Of a stretch of DNA of 64,000 nucleotides, positions 1 through 8,207 are shown piece after piece (the stretch's first letter is position 1; every line of letters begins with the position of its first letter). The position numbers and the translations under genes were made by a program. The notes under the pieces are model-generated. The model was given only the letters and a program-made list of their open reading frames with translations, was not told where the DNA came from and did not search any database. Source of the stretch: Candidatus Cloacimonetes bacterium HGW-Cloacimonetes-3 (GTDB lineage: Bacteria; Cloacimonadota; Cloacimonadia; Cloacimonadales; Cloacimonadaceae); NCBI GenBank assembly GCA_002840645.1, contig PHBO01000001.1, positions 62,001-126,000 on the forward strand, read 5' to 3'.

Positions 1-2
1 CT

Positions 3-3000
3 GACAGTAGCATAGTTGTCAGTGCTAAGAGAGTTAGAGCGCAATACAATATCCTGCGGTTTATTGGTTCCGGTTTCAAACCAACCAGGCTTCTAAAGGA
101 AATAGAAATCACCCAACCGATGGTTCAATACAAATTTATCCCCAAACCTAAGACCAATAAGGCAAAGAAGCCCTTTGTTATCCCAGATATTGCCCCTTAC
201 TTCTCCAGCTTGAAGATAATAGAAGGTTCTGCAACCGTGGAAGTTAAACTTCCCCTGAAGATAGTATCAGAAGGGAATCTGCAAATCAGGGAAGAATTTA
301 ACAACATCAGCCTGAACGTGGAAAACAATGATGTAAGTAAGATCAGCTTCTCAGCTATTAGCTCCCGAAATGGAAAGCTATCCTTGAATGGTATTCTGAA
401 CAAGGGACGTATTCAGGACGCAACAGCAGAGCTGGAAGCCTACCATCCCCTGCTTGTAGCTCATCCGGATATCATTAGCTTAAAAACAGAGATTTCAGTC
501 GTTACCTCACTTAGCCAGTTAGCCCCCGGAGCTCCATTCTCCTATAATGTGAAAACACAAATCTGGGGAACACAGCTTCTATTTGCAGACAAATACCCAA
601 TAAGAATACCATTTATTGGTGCAGAAACTGATGGGAAAAAACTGAGTGCTCAAATCAGCAGAAGCACTGCGGGGAATAGTAATCTGGAAGCAGATGTGCG
701 CATCAGCGAGCTTGGTAAGGCAATGAAGTTTGATTTTGCAGAAGCCGATGGAGCGATTGACTTAGCTATGATTAATCCGGATTTGAGAGGTCTGGTGAGC
801 TTTACTGCCACCGGGAACGGAACTATTGATGAGCCCTCCCTCACACTTAAAGCAAATTCTTCAATGCTTGCATTTAAACAGCATAGCATCAACAATATAG
901 CTTTTAGTGCAGAGTATACAGACAGCCAAGTGTCTTTCACGCTACCTAACGCCAGCTATCAAAATCAGGAAATTAGTGTAGAGGGCAGCTTTATCCCGCA
1001 ATCTATGGCTTTAAACGCACACATAGAAACCAATCCCATCAATCCTCATCACGCCAGCTACACTGCCTCTGCCGAGCTTGATGTTTATGCCGAGTTCCAG
1101 GATAAATTTCCCCTAATCGATGCTATGATTCATAGGTTAGATTTCACGGCAGGCGGGGCAGAGGTGAAAGGCTTAAACGGTTATGTTAAGCTTGTTCCTG
1201 TTTCTGCTGATAATAATTACTACATAGACGCCTCTCTTGAGGGTGAAAATGGCTATGCTCTTGCAGTGGTAGGTGATATTCTTGATCGTAACCTCTTGCT
1301 GGATGCCTCGTTCAACGATTTGTATGTTGCTGAGGTATATAGCCAGGCTGCCCTTCAGAAGCTTAATCCCCTTATCAGTGGTTCTATAAATGCCATTATG
1401 AATGGTGATGATATCTTCTTTCGCACCAATCTGGATGTTGCTATCGCAGAGCCGGTAGTTTACCATACTAAGCTGGATGGCGTTGGGAGCATAGACATCA
1501 GAACCATGGAAGCAGCCCTTAATCTTAATGGATCCGAAGGCAGTTTAAATGACCAAAATCTGGATTTCGGACTCTCTGCCACGCTAAAAGATATGGAGCT
1601 CTTCGTGCATGGCTTGAAGGTGAATGACATCCTAAGCTTCAGTGGAAGAGTGAACTTTAAGGATATCCAGGATATGGCTTTTGCTGTTGTCCTTAATGAT
1701 ATTACCTCAAGAGATATTATTAGGTTTTACCCGGAGTTCGATGTAAGCATTCCTGAATTCAGCGGACTTACTCTCTCCGCAGACTATAATCAGGATGGTT
1801 TAGAGAGCGTTAATGCCGATTTAAGCCTTGCCGCAATTGATCTTATTGCAATTACACCCCTGGCAATAGAGCTTGGTTTACATGGTTCTGTGAGCAAGGT
1901 AAACATCGAGGGTGAAATCAGTAGCAAGCATAGCAAGCTAATCAACTTAAGTGGCTTGGCAAGCCTCAAACCAAAGATAGACGTTGCTTTGGAAGCCATG
2001 TTTGATAACCTGATTATAGAAGAGGCACTTATCTCCTCGCCGATACTGGGGAATATTGCCGGCAAAGCCGGAATTAATATAAGGGATATTAAAAGCAAGA
2101 ACATGGAGATGGACTTGATGGCAGATATCCGGGCAACAAACATTGTTGTAAATGACATCACGATCTCCAGTGCCATCGTTAAAGCCACACAAACCCAAAA
2201 CCTGCTGCAGGTGGATAGTCTGTATGTATTTTCCAACGGGTTGTTTACGCTTCAAGGATCTGGAGCGTTAGACTATAATGCAATTAAAAATGAAATGTTT
2301 GAGGGCACAAACAAGCTTAGTATAAAAGTGGATGGTGAGCTTTTCCCCTGGCTAAAAAACCTCACTTCCTACATAGAGGAATCCCGGGGCTATTCTTCAC
2401 TTAATTTTGTATTGGGCACTCAGGATGATCAATTCTTGTTATCTGAAGGTAGTTTAGATATCAGGGACGGTTACATGAAGCTTAAAGACCAAAGTGAGCC
2501 CCTGGAAAACATTAGCATCAAGGGTATATTCGACAAAAACAGAGTGATTATCGAGCGTGGACATGTAAAGATGGGGCAGGGTTCTCTGATCTTCAACAAC
2601 GTGTTTGAAGCGGATAACAGCGATCATTTCATGCTTGGCTACATCGATCTGGGTATCTTACGTTTAATGGTTGAAGAGCCCGGTATTCTGGTTAATATCC
2701 CCCTGTTTTCACCTCCCAGAACCCTTTCCAACATAATCATATCGGGGCAGGACAGCCGTTATGCAACGATAAAAGGACCTTTTGATCAGATGAAGATTGC
2801 TATGAAAGTGCAGGTTGCGAATACCAGTATTCTCTATCCACCCAATACTGCCAATCTTCTCAAGCTGGCTACCTCTCTCCGGGAAACCACCACACGCCGT
2901 AATGATACTGTTGCTGCACCGCTTCCCTTCACTCTGGACGTAATGCTTACCCTTGGAGAAAACATCAGCTATGTAACCTATCCAACCCATTTGTTAATCC

Positions 3001-3857
3001 AACAGGGGGGATTCCTACACCTGATTTATGACGGGCAAACCTTCTCTGTAAAAGATGCCAACTTCACTTCTGAGCGGGGGACAATAGACATCTTCGGGAC
3101 AGTGTTCCAGGTGGAAAATGTGGATATTACCATGGTGGAATCCCAGGAACTGCTGAATGTAGCAGGAGTATTTAACAAGCGAGCTCCCGACGGCACACTT
3201 ATTACCCTCACGGTGATTACCTCTCCGGATTTAACAAAGAGCTTTTCCGACCGTCTGGAATTTGCTTTAACCAGTGATAATCCCGAAGACAGGTCAATCA
3301 GCCAGATTTTAGCTCGCCTGCGCTATAACCAAAATGCAGATGTAGCACAGGAAACAAAAGGTATTCCCTTACAGGATGAAGCTTTGTCGCTGATCTCCGG
3401 TAATCTGGATTCATCGCTGCTAACTCCCATTCTTTCCCCCGTAGAAAACTTCATCCGTCGTAAACTGAAACTGGATGGCTTTACCATCAGCGCAGGTTTC
3501 ATTCAAAACCTCTATACCCAATATTCCACAGACCCCAATTTACTGGCAGATTACACAAATATGGATCACTTTTCCAGCGATATCGCTCAGTTCAGTTCTT
3601 CCATTCTGCTGAATAACCTGTCTGTAAGCATGAGCAAGTACCTGGGGCGGAAACTATTTCTGGACTACAAGCTTGATTTGCAGGAAGCGACAGACCTCCA
3701 AAAGAAGACTAAGCTGATGATTTCTCACGAAACCTCAGTTCGCTATATGATGCCGAAACGCTATCGTTTGGGATACACTTTCAAGTATATGCCGCAGGAG
3801 ACTGGTATAAGCCACGAAATCATGCTGCAACGTTCCTTCCGTTTTTGGGGTTTATAA
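3..3857 (+). CDS. TamB-like (DUF490) translocation/assembly protein, 5' end cut off by window
   Basis: The reading frame is open from the first bases of the window, so the true start lies upstream; about 1284 residues are visible. The visible protein is a long series of short beta-strand-rich AsmA/TamB-type repeats with few aromatic residues. It ends in a DUF490-like region (around LNVAGVFNKRAPDGTLI and LTSDNPEDRSISQILARL). The last 70 residues resemble beta-barrel strands and finish with aromatics (FRFWGL). TamB proteins are anchored in the inner membrane, span the periplasm and act in outer-membrane protein insertion or lipid transport; here that is by family analogy. The usual partner, a BamA/TamA-like barrel, would be expected just upstream, outside the window. 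Confidence 0.8.
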   Translation, partial: DSSIVVSAKRVRAQYNILRFIGSGFKPTRLLKEIEITQPMVQYKFIPKPKTNKAKKPFVIPDIAPYFSSLKIIEGSATVEVKLPLKIVSEGNLQIREEFNNISLNVENNDVSKISFSAISSRNGKLSLNGILNKGRIQDATAELEAYHPLLVAHPDIISLKTEISVVTSLSQLAPGAPFSYNVKTQIWGTQLLFADKYPIRIPFIGAETDGKKLSAQISRSTAGNSNLEADVRISELGKAMKFDFAEADGAIDLAMINPDLRGLVSFTATGNGTIDEPSLTLKANSSMLAFKQHSINNIAFSAEYTDSQVSFTLPNASYQNQEISVEGSFIPQSMALNAHIETNPINPHHASYTASAELDVYAEFQDKFPLIDAMIHRLDFTAGGAEVKGLNGYVKLVPVSADNNYYIDASLEGENGYALAVVGDILDRNLLLDASFNDLYVAEVYSQAALQKLNPLISGSINAIMNGDDIFFRTNLDVAIAEPVVYHTKLDGVGSIDIRTMEAALNLNGSEGSLNDQNLDFGLSATLKDMELFVHGLKVNDILSFSGRVNFKDIQDMAFAVVLNDITSRDIIRFYPEFDVSIPEFSGLTLSADYNQDGLESVNADLSLAAIDLIAITPLAIELGLHGSVSKVNIEGEISSKHSKLINLSGLASLKPKIDVALEAMFDNLIIEEALISSPILGNIAGKAGINIRDIKSKNMEMDLMADIRATNIVVNDITISSAIVKATQTQNLLQVDSLYVFSNGLFTLQGSGALDYNAIKNEMFEGTNKLSIKVDGELFPWLKNLTSYIEESRGYSSLNFVLGTQDDQFLLSEGSLDIRDGYMKLKDQSEPLENISIKGIFDKNRVIIERGHVKMGQGSLIFNNVFEADNSDHFMLGYIDLGILRLMVEEPGILVNIPLFSPPRTLSNIIISGQDSRYATIKGPFDQMKIAMKVQVANTSILYPPNTANLLKLATSLRETTTRRNDTVAAPLPFTLDVMLTLGENISYVTYPTHLLIQQGGFLHLIYDGQTFSVKDANFTSERGTIDIFGTVFQVENVDITMVESQELLNVAGVFNKRAPDGTLITLTVITSPDLTKSFSDRLEFALTSDNPEDRSISQILARLRYNQNADVAQETKGIPLQDEALSLISGNLDSSLLTPILSPVENFIRRKLKLDGFTISAGFIQNLYTQYSTDPNLLADYTNMDHFSSDIAQFSSSILLNNLSVSMSKYLGRKLFLDYKLDLQEATDLQKKTKLMISHETSVRYMMPKRYRLGYTFKYMPQETGISHEIMLQRSFRFWGL

Positions 3858-3924
3858 GTTTCGTTCTTGACAAAAAGTGCTAATCTAAAAACATGAAATT
3901 AAGATAATAATCCAGGAGGCTAAA

Positions 3925-4425
3925 ATGCCGGAAACAGTAAAACCAAAAGCTGTCCCTGAACCTAAAAAGTCCAGTGCAAAAGCTGTGCAGGATACAAATA
4001 CAAAGATATCTCTCGTAGAACTTATTCTCATTCTGATGCTTGTTGGCTTGGTCTTTGTGTTCTTTTTCGGTATGAAACAGCTAAAAATTGATAAAGCTAA
4101 TGAAGCTATAGCTAAAACTAAATTTGAAGCTGTTGCTCCTACCTTCCAAAAAATCATCGCAGCTATGGAAAGCTATCGCAAAAACGACGAGTTTGGCGAT
4201 TATCCTGCCTTCTTGGAGGAGATGAATCTCGGCACTGTGAATACCGAGGATTTCAAGTTTGAGTATGTTTTCGATACCCTTACTCTTACCGCCACTTCAC
4301 AGCCAAGCTTTGGCAAAGCAGGCGTTAAAGTGAACTACAACATCGGCGATAAAAGCTATACTGTGGAAGACCCTGCTCCCGAAAAGAAACCTACTGTTAA
4401 AGACGAGTGGCTGCCACAGGAGTAA
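3925..4425 (+). CDS. Pilin-like single-pass membrane protein
   Basis: 166 residues. A charged, Pro/Lys/Ala-rich N-terminus of about 27 residues is followed by a hydrophobic segment (about 29-50) starting ISLVELILILMLVG. This mirrors the type IV pilin/pseudopilin motif including the glutamate at mature position +5 (E32), but the residue before the would-be cleavage site is Lys27, not Gly/Ala. A helical stretch (KANEAIAKTKFEAVAPTF) and a small C-terminal domain follow, as in pseudopilins. A good ribosome site (AGGAGG, 5 nt before ATG) supports the start. A perfect hairpin terminator follows. It stands alone, so it may be an unprocessed pilin-like anchor rather than a working pilin. Confidence 0.65.
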   Translation: MPETVKPKAVPEPKKSSAKAVQDTNTKISLVELILILMLVGLVFVFFFGMKQLKIDKANEAIAKTKFEAVAPTFQKIIAAMESYRKNDEFGDYPAFLEEMNLGTVNTEDFKFEYVFDTLTLTATSQPSFGKAGVKVNYNIGDKSYTVEDPAPEKKPTVKDEWLPQE

Positions 4426-4467
4426 GCTGCAACCTTTGAACTAAGTAAGTATAATCAAGATACTATA

Positions 4468-4502
4468 GAACCGGCTTATTGAAAGCCGGTTCTTTTCTTT
4501 TC
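4468..4502 (+). terminator. Intrinsic terminator of the pilin-like gene
   Basis: A perfect 10-bp stem (GAACCGGCTT / AAGCCGGTTC) with a 5-nt loop is followed directly by TTTTCTTTT, 42 nt after the stop codon of the upstream gene. Confidence 0.85.
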
Positions 4503-4686
4503 CCATAAGCTTAGAGCCAGCCCTACCGCTAATAGCTGAATAGCTTCCTACACATCTGCCTAAACACCTATGATTAGCTCTCTTTCGCAGCATCAGATAT
4601 CCCGTCTTATTCACCTGACTACTGCTACACTTAAACAATTATCTTGTAAAGATAGCTCTAAGTGCTGAAAATAGAGCTATACGAAT
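4503..4686. other. Intergenic gap without recognisable gene
   Basis: The gap between the pilin-like gene (stop at 4425) and the convergent secreted protein (stop at 4735) is 309 bases. It holds the two terminators listed separately. The bases between them contain no convincing coding region, repeat or promoter that I can see. Confidence 0.5.
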
Positions 4687-4714
4687 AAAGGCGGAGAAAC
4701 TAATCTCCGCCTTT
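4687..4714 (-). terminator. Terminator of the lectin-like secreted protein gene
   Basis: A perfect 11-bp stem (AAAGGCGGAGA / TCTCCGCCTTT) with a 6-nt loop lies 20 nt past the stop codon of the minus-strand gene. Flanking A/T runs on both sides would let it work in both directions. Confidence 0.75.
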
Positions 4715-4734
4715 AATTTAACTAAGTTTGATAC

Positions 4735-6243
4735 TTATTTCATCAACACGAGTTTACGGCTGGAAACGGTCTTGCCGGAAACCATCTGCATGGAGTACAC
4801 TCCACTGCTACAGGCTTTACCCAAGTTATCCTTGCCATCCCAGGTTACGGTATATTCTCCGGGGAGATAATGTTGGTTGGTAAGGGTGCGGATAATCTGC
4901 CCGCGTGTGTTATATATCTCGATAGTAGTGTGATTAGGGCTTAGAATCCCAAACTTAACCGTGGTATTTGGATTAAAGGGATTGGGATACACATTGCTAA
5001 TCCCCTGTGTAACAGGGATATCAGGCGTTGTTGTGGGAGGGTCGCTAATCACTACGTTTACAGGACCAAAGAGGTTAGTTGCTCCGCCCAAATCTTCACT
5101 TTGCAGCCAGTAATAATAGCTTCCGATCTCATCTATCTCGGAATCCACAAATCTGTATGTAGTGGTCTGGGAAGAGTTTGCAGCATCAATAAACACATTC
5201 AGGTCGATAGATGCTTCGAAAGTATCGTTTGTGCCACGGTAAATCCTAAAACCGGACATATTTGTCTCAGCGTAGGTAACCCATTGCAGGGCTGCGTAAT
5301 TATCGTTGGTGGCAATTGCGGAGAAGGATGACATTTCCAATGGAAGTACTTCTTCATCCGTTTCCATCTTCAGCAGCCTAACTTCATGGTATGCAGTTTG
5401 CCCACCGGTGGCACCACATATACCAAAATAGGCATCGAAACTATACAGGTCGTCACAGTTTGTGTTGGGAGGGTTAAGAGTGTCCATCTGGAAGCTGTTT
5501 GCGTAGCTGCTGCCACCCCAGTTGTAACTGAAGGTGATTATGCCTGCATCGGCTTCAAGCTGCACTCTTTCCCAGCCATCATTGTAGTAGAAACCTGTGT
5601 CGGTGTCCAAATTAAGTCCCAAACCGGAGTGCTGCCAGTCGTTCAAATCCACCCAGTGAATGTATTCCCTGAATAATTCACCTGAGTTGTTATAGTGGTC
5701 AAATTCGCAGCTGAAACCCCTCAGTCCGTCGTGGTAGCCCTTAGCTCCGTTCACCGGTGTGTTTGGCAGTCCACCACGTGGGGCACCTTCAAACTCTCCG
5801 TATCCGCCTTCCACTTTGCTCATGTCCAGTTCGCCCAATGTTTCTACGGTGCTTGCATCAAGAAAAACAAAACAGAGACCATCGGCACCATTGGTGATTT
5901 CGTCACCATTATGTGTTTTGCCAATACGAACTTCGGCGGTAAGCTTCCACTTTCCCATAACATCAAACTTTCCGGCATTGTAATATGCCCAGGCGCGGTT
6001 ATAGCCAGCATCTTCAGTTAGACGAAGATAGTTATCCCCGCCATCGTTTTTAAACAGGTTGGCATTGGTTTTGGCTGTGCCTGTGCTGGTATGGCTGCTG
6101 CCGTTGTATCCTTGGATGCTCCATCCTGTTGGGGGTGCACTTACATTGAAGTCTTGCTCGAAAATTGTGCTATACACGCCAAGCAGCGCTGTAACGCTCC
6201 CAAGCAGCATAACGCACGTAACAACAAAAATTCTTGCTCTCAT
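4735..6243 (-). CDS. Secreted L-type-lectin-like protein with T9SS-like sorting domain
   Basis: 502 residues. A clear signal peptide (MRARIFVVTCVMLLGSVTA) precedes a region of about 260 residues that resembles an L-type (legume-lectin/concanavalin) jelly roll: GKWKLTAEVRIG and ADGLCFVFLDAS are typical strands. Residues ~305-400 look like an Fn3-type domain of the form common in FCB secreted proteins (ALQWVTYAETNMSGFRIYR). The last ~85 residues form the sorting/FlgD-Ig-like domain (YPNPFNPNTTVKFGI ... SSGVYSMQMVSG ... LVLMK). It is probably exported and surface-bound; a glycan target is a guess. GAGGAA precedes the ATG, and a near-consensus promoter lies upstream. Confidence 0.75.
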   Translation of the reverse strand: MRARIFVVTCVMLLGSVTALLGVYSTIFEQDFNVSAPPTGWSIQGYNGSSHTSTGTAKTNANLFKNDGGDNYLRLTEDAGYNRAWAYYNAGKFDVMGKWKLTAEVRIGKTHNGDEITNGADGLCFVFLDASTVETLGELDMSKVEGGYGEFEGAPRGGLPNTPVNGAKGYHDGLRGFSCEFDHYNNSGELFREYIHWVDLNDWQHSGLGLNLDTDTGFYYNDGWERVQLEADAGIITFSYNWGGSSYANSFQMDTLNPPNTNCDDLYSFDAYFGICGATGGQTAYHEVRLLKMETDEEVLPLEMSSFSAIATNDNYAALQWVTYAETNMSGFRIYRGTNDTFEASIDLNVFIDAANSSQTTTYRFVDSEIDEIGSYYYWLQSEDLGGATNLFGPVNVVISDPPTTTPDIPVTQGISNVYPNPFNPNTTVKFGILSPNHTTIEIYNTRGQIIRTLTNQHYLPGEYTVTWDGKDNLGKACSSGVYSMQMVSGKTVSSRKLVLMK

Positions 6244-6355
6244 AATTCCTCACTTTTTTGTGCTTATTTCTCATTTCTGAAGACCACAAAAGTAGATCTT
6301 CACTTCACAGAATCCACGCTTAGATAAACTGGACTCACGATTACCTTACGAATAC

Positions 6356-6384
6356 ATGATAATCACAAAGGATATCCTTGTCAA
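6356..6384 (-). promoter_or_regulatory. Sigma-70-type promoter for the lectin-like gene
   Basis: On the minus strand TTGACA (6384-6379) is followed after exactly 17 bp by TATCAT (6361-6356). It is oriented toward the gene starting at 6243, which leaves a leader of about 105 nt. It is the cleanest consensus promoter I found in the window. Confidence 0.6.
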
Positions 6385-6679
6385 GAGCAATCTTCCTGCC
6401 TAAGTGTTTGGAAAATTATAAGATCGGTCTGTTTCTGCTACAATAAATGTAGTATCATCGGAGCAATTCGCAATTGTGAAAGATGACAAGATGAGACCTT
6501 TGTTGTTTCACCGAAAAGCCATCAGCTGTTATTGAACTTTAGCCTGGAGTGAAAGCCCCATAAGCAGGTACTGCAAAGTAAGCAGCGGTCTCGAAATGTA
6601 GCTGTTAAAGCCGGAATCAGTAGCGGACATGGTTACATCGCTGGTGGAACATCGTGAAATCCGAGTTTTTTTCCATTTT
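6385..6679. other. Intergenic stretch, no gene recognised
   Basis: Together with the promoter on one side and the palindromic repeat on the other, this fills the 646-bp gap between the lectin-like gene and the GNAT gene. I see no convincing reading frame or RNA gene here. Confidence 0.4.
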
Positions 6680-6792
6680 CTTCCTTTCTCCACATCCTTA
6701 ATCAAGTGATCATCCCCCCTTAATCAAGCGTTAATAATTAACGCTTGATTAAGAGGGGATTAAGAAGTGATTAACGCTCTCAAGCAAGGAAG
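6680..6792 (+). repeat. 113-bp MITE-like palindromic repeat, copy 1
   Basis: The element has imperfect terminal inverted repeats (CTTCCTTTCTC at 6680-6690; AAGCAAGGAAG at 6782-6792). Its core is a perfect palindrome with two 17-nt arms around one base (6719-6753; left arm CTTAATCAAGCGTTAAT). Further GATTAAG/CTTAATC words lie between core and ends. A second copy of the same length lies in inverted orientation at 31213-31325 and aligns along the whole element with few differences. No coding capacity. Confidence 0.8.
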
Positions 6793-6889
6793 ATGAGGCG
6801 GAGACAAGCTAAAGAGCTGGGATGATAGCAGTTATGAAACTGTCGAATTATTTGTTTGCAGCAGGCAAAGACACTGGAGCTCTACAGGT

Positions 6890-7540
6890 TTATGGGTGGG
6901 ACTGGGACAGCAACTCCATGAACCGTTTCTGCGAGGGAGTTTCGAACATATCCTTAGGGGCAAAGCTTTGTTCAAATGCTTCCGCCGCATCGGGAGCCAC
7001 ATGGTACGCCTCACTTTCGAAGAAGTTACCGCTGATTCCCTCTAAAGCACCGGGAATCAGCTCCTTCACCTGCAAAGCGGGGGAGAACAAGCCATCCGAA
7101 CTGCGAATACCATATTTCTCGCCAGCCTCAAACCCGCAGCGGCAATAATAGGCAGGATCGCCATATATAACCACGAGTTTATGCCCCATTGCGCTTGCCA
7201 GAGCCATAGTGTGCAAGATGAGTGCCTTGCCGATTCCCTTGCTTTGGTAGGGTGGCAAAACGCTAACGGGACCGAAGGTTATCACCTGATGCGCCTTACT
7301 GGTGCTTGCGATAATCTGTGCCCGGGCATACATTATGTTACCCACTATCTTATCCTCAACAATCGCCACAAAGCCAAGCTCTGCAAGGTAATCCGGCGAA
7401 TCCCTAAGCACATGGGCAAGATAATGCTCATTGCAACCGGGAACATGCACATTCCAGAACGCTTCCCGCGTAAGCCACTCCACCTGGCTGTAATCCTTAG
7501 GGCTTTCAAGCCTTAAAAATGGCGTTATAATCTCTTTCAT
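6890..7540 (-). CDS. GNAT-family N-acetyltransferase (YhbS-like)
   Basis: 216 residues. The GNAT acetyl-CoA-binding motif A is visible at ITFGPVSVLPPYQSKGIGKA (about residues 88-107: beta4, then Q/R-x-x-G-x-G/A). It is followed by the VVIYGDPAYYCRCGFEAG stretch typical of COG3153/YhbS-like predicted acetyltransferases. The N-terminal half matches the family (EWLTREAFW; VAIVEDKIVGNIMYARA). The substrate is unknown. A purine-rich ribosome site (GGGAGAAGGAA) precedes the ATG. It is a single-gene unit between two repeat-bearing gaps. Confidence 0.85.
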   Translation of the reverse strand: MKEIITPFLRLESPKDYSQVEWLTREAFWNVHVPGCNEHYLAHVLRDSPDYLAELGFVAIVEDKIVGNIMYARAQIIASTSKAHQVITFGPVSVLPPYQSKGIGKALILHTMALASAMGHKLVVIYGDPAYYCRCGFEAGEKYGIRSSDGLFSPALQVKELIPGALEGISGNFFESEAYHVAPDAAEAFEQSFAPKDMFETPSQKRFMELLSQSHP

Positions 7541-7765
7541 TTCCTTCTCCCATTCTTGGCAATAAGCGAGGTCTGTTACGTCTGCTATTTTAGTTTAAGG
7601 GCAAGCATATTCGCTGCTAACGCATAGTCAAGTTAAAATTACCTTTGCAGATAAATCTCTAACCTTTGTACAGCTAAGTCCGATTTACAAAAACCGTTGC
7701 ACATGGTTGGAACACTGGCTTCAGAGGCAGCGAAAAAACACACCGGGAGATGAAATAAGCTCCTT

Positions 7766-7906
7766 GTCATTCCCGTGGAGACGGGAATCCAGCCCTGTAG
7801 AATCCCGTAGGGATGACATACAAACAACATAGGCACATAGGTAATTAGATAGCGGTTATCAGGAACTATTTTAACTGGGCTGGATTCCCACCTCCGTGGG
7901 AAAGAC
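7766..7906. repeat. Paired-hairpin dispersed repeat, copy A
   Basis: The left arm begins GTCATTCCCGTGGAGACGGG (7766 on). The right arm (about 7880-7906) is its approximate reverse complement. Each arm is also a short hairpin by itself (CCCGT-GGAG-ACGGG; CCCAC-CTCC-GTGGG). The interior carries a GTAGGGATGACA word shared with copy B at 43690-43825. One frame through it reads FPRRWESSP, a signature of non-coding bacterial repeats, so I do not annotate a gene. The rest of the 7541-8120 gap shows no gene. Confidence 0.75.
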
Positions 7907-8037
7907 AAGCTCAATTGTATAAAAGGGATAGGTTTTTTACACAGCCTCTGAATTAGGTGTTCCAGATTAATCCATAGCCTTTATCAGCATATTTAGCTTA
8001 TCATCCACCTAATAACTGCAACGTCCATCTACCGGAT

Positions 8038-8080
8038 AGCTACCGTGTATCCTGCGTATTACGCAAGAAACACGGTAGCT
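8038..8080. repeat. Nested inverted repeat upstream of the type II R-M genes
   Basis: The outer arms AGCTACCGTGT (8038-8048) and ACACGGTAGCT (8070-8080) are perfect reverse complements. The loop contains a second perfect palindrome, TGCGTATTACGCA (8053-8065). The structure sits about 40 bp before the leader ORF of the methyltransferase gene and could be an operator, a cruciform or an edge of the acquired segment. Confidence 0.6.
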
Positions 8081-8120
8081 GCACAGAGGGAATAAAGAAC
8101 AGTTGTTAGGAGGGAGAGAG

Positions 8121-8207
8121 GTGAGAAATATGCATATTGATAGAATGATTGAGCTTGACAGAAAAACAATTGTTCATAGATTGAAAATCGGAGATATGAA
8201 TTTATGA
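8121..8207 (+). CDS. Possible 28-residue leader peptide overlapping the methyltransferase start
   Basis: A strong ribosome site (TTAGGAGGGAG) lies 7 nt before GTG 8121. The frame runs 28 codons and stops at TGA 8205-8207, inside the ATGA that also contains the methyltransferase start (8204). The methyltransferase has no good ribosome site of its own, so translational coupling would explain its expression. No homology is recognised. Against it, a TTGACA-(16 bp)-TAGATT promoter-like pair lies inside this frame and would skip the leader. Confidence 0.35.
   Translation: MRNMHIDRMIELDRKTIVHRLKIGDMNL
8155..8182 (+). promoter_or_regulatory. Possible promoter directly before the methyltransferase
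   Basis: TTGACA (8155-8160), a 16-bp spacer and TAGATT (8177-8182) would start transcription about 15 nt before the ATG at 8204. The -10 matches only 4 of 6 consensus bases, and it competes with the leader-peptide reading of the same bases. Confidence 0.3.

Noticed and set aside
1790-2255. Long minus-strand frames inside the TamB-like gene
   Set aside because: Shadow frames of a strongly supported gene, with no ribosome site or recognisable domain.
3867-3900. TTGACA before the pilin-like gene as a promoter
   Set aside because: No acceptable -10 sequence lies 15-19 bp downstream.
5101-6327. Several plus-strand frames opposite the lectin-like gene
   Set aside because: Shadows of the minus-strand gene, which has a signal peptide and conserved domains.
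7639-7914. 91-codon minus-strand frame reading FPRRWESSP
   Set aside because: It runs through the paired-hairpin repeat and has no ribosome site or homology.
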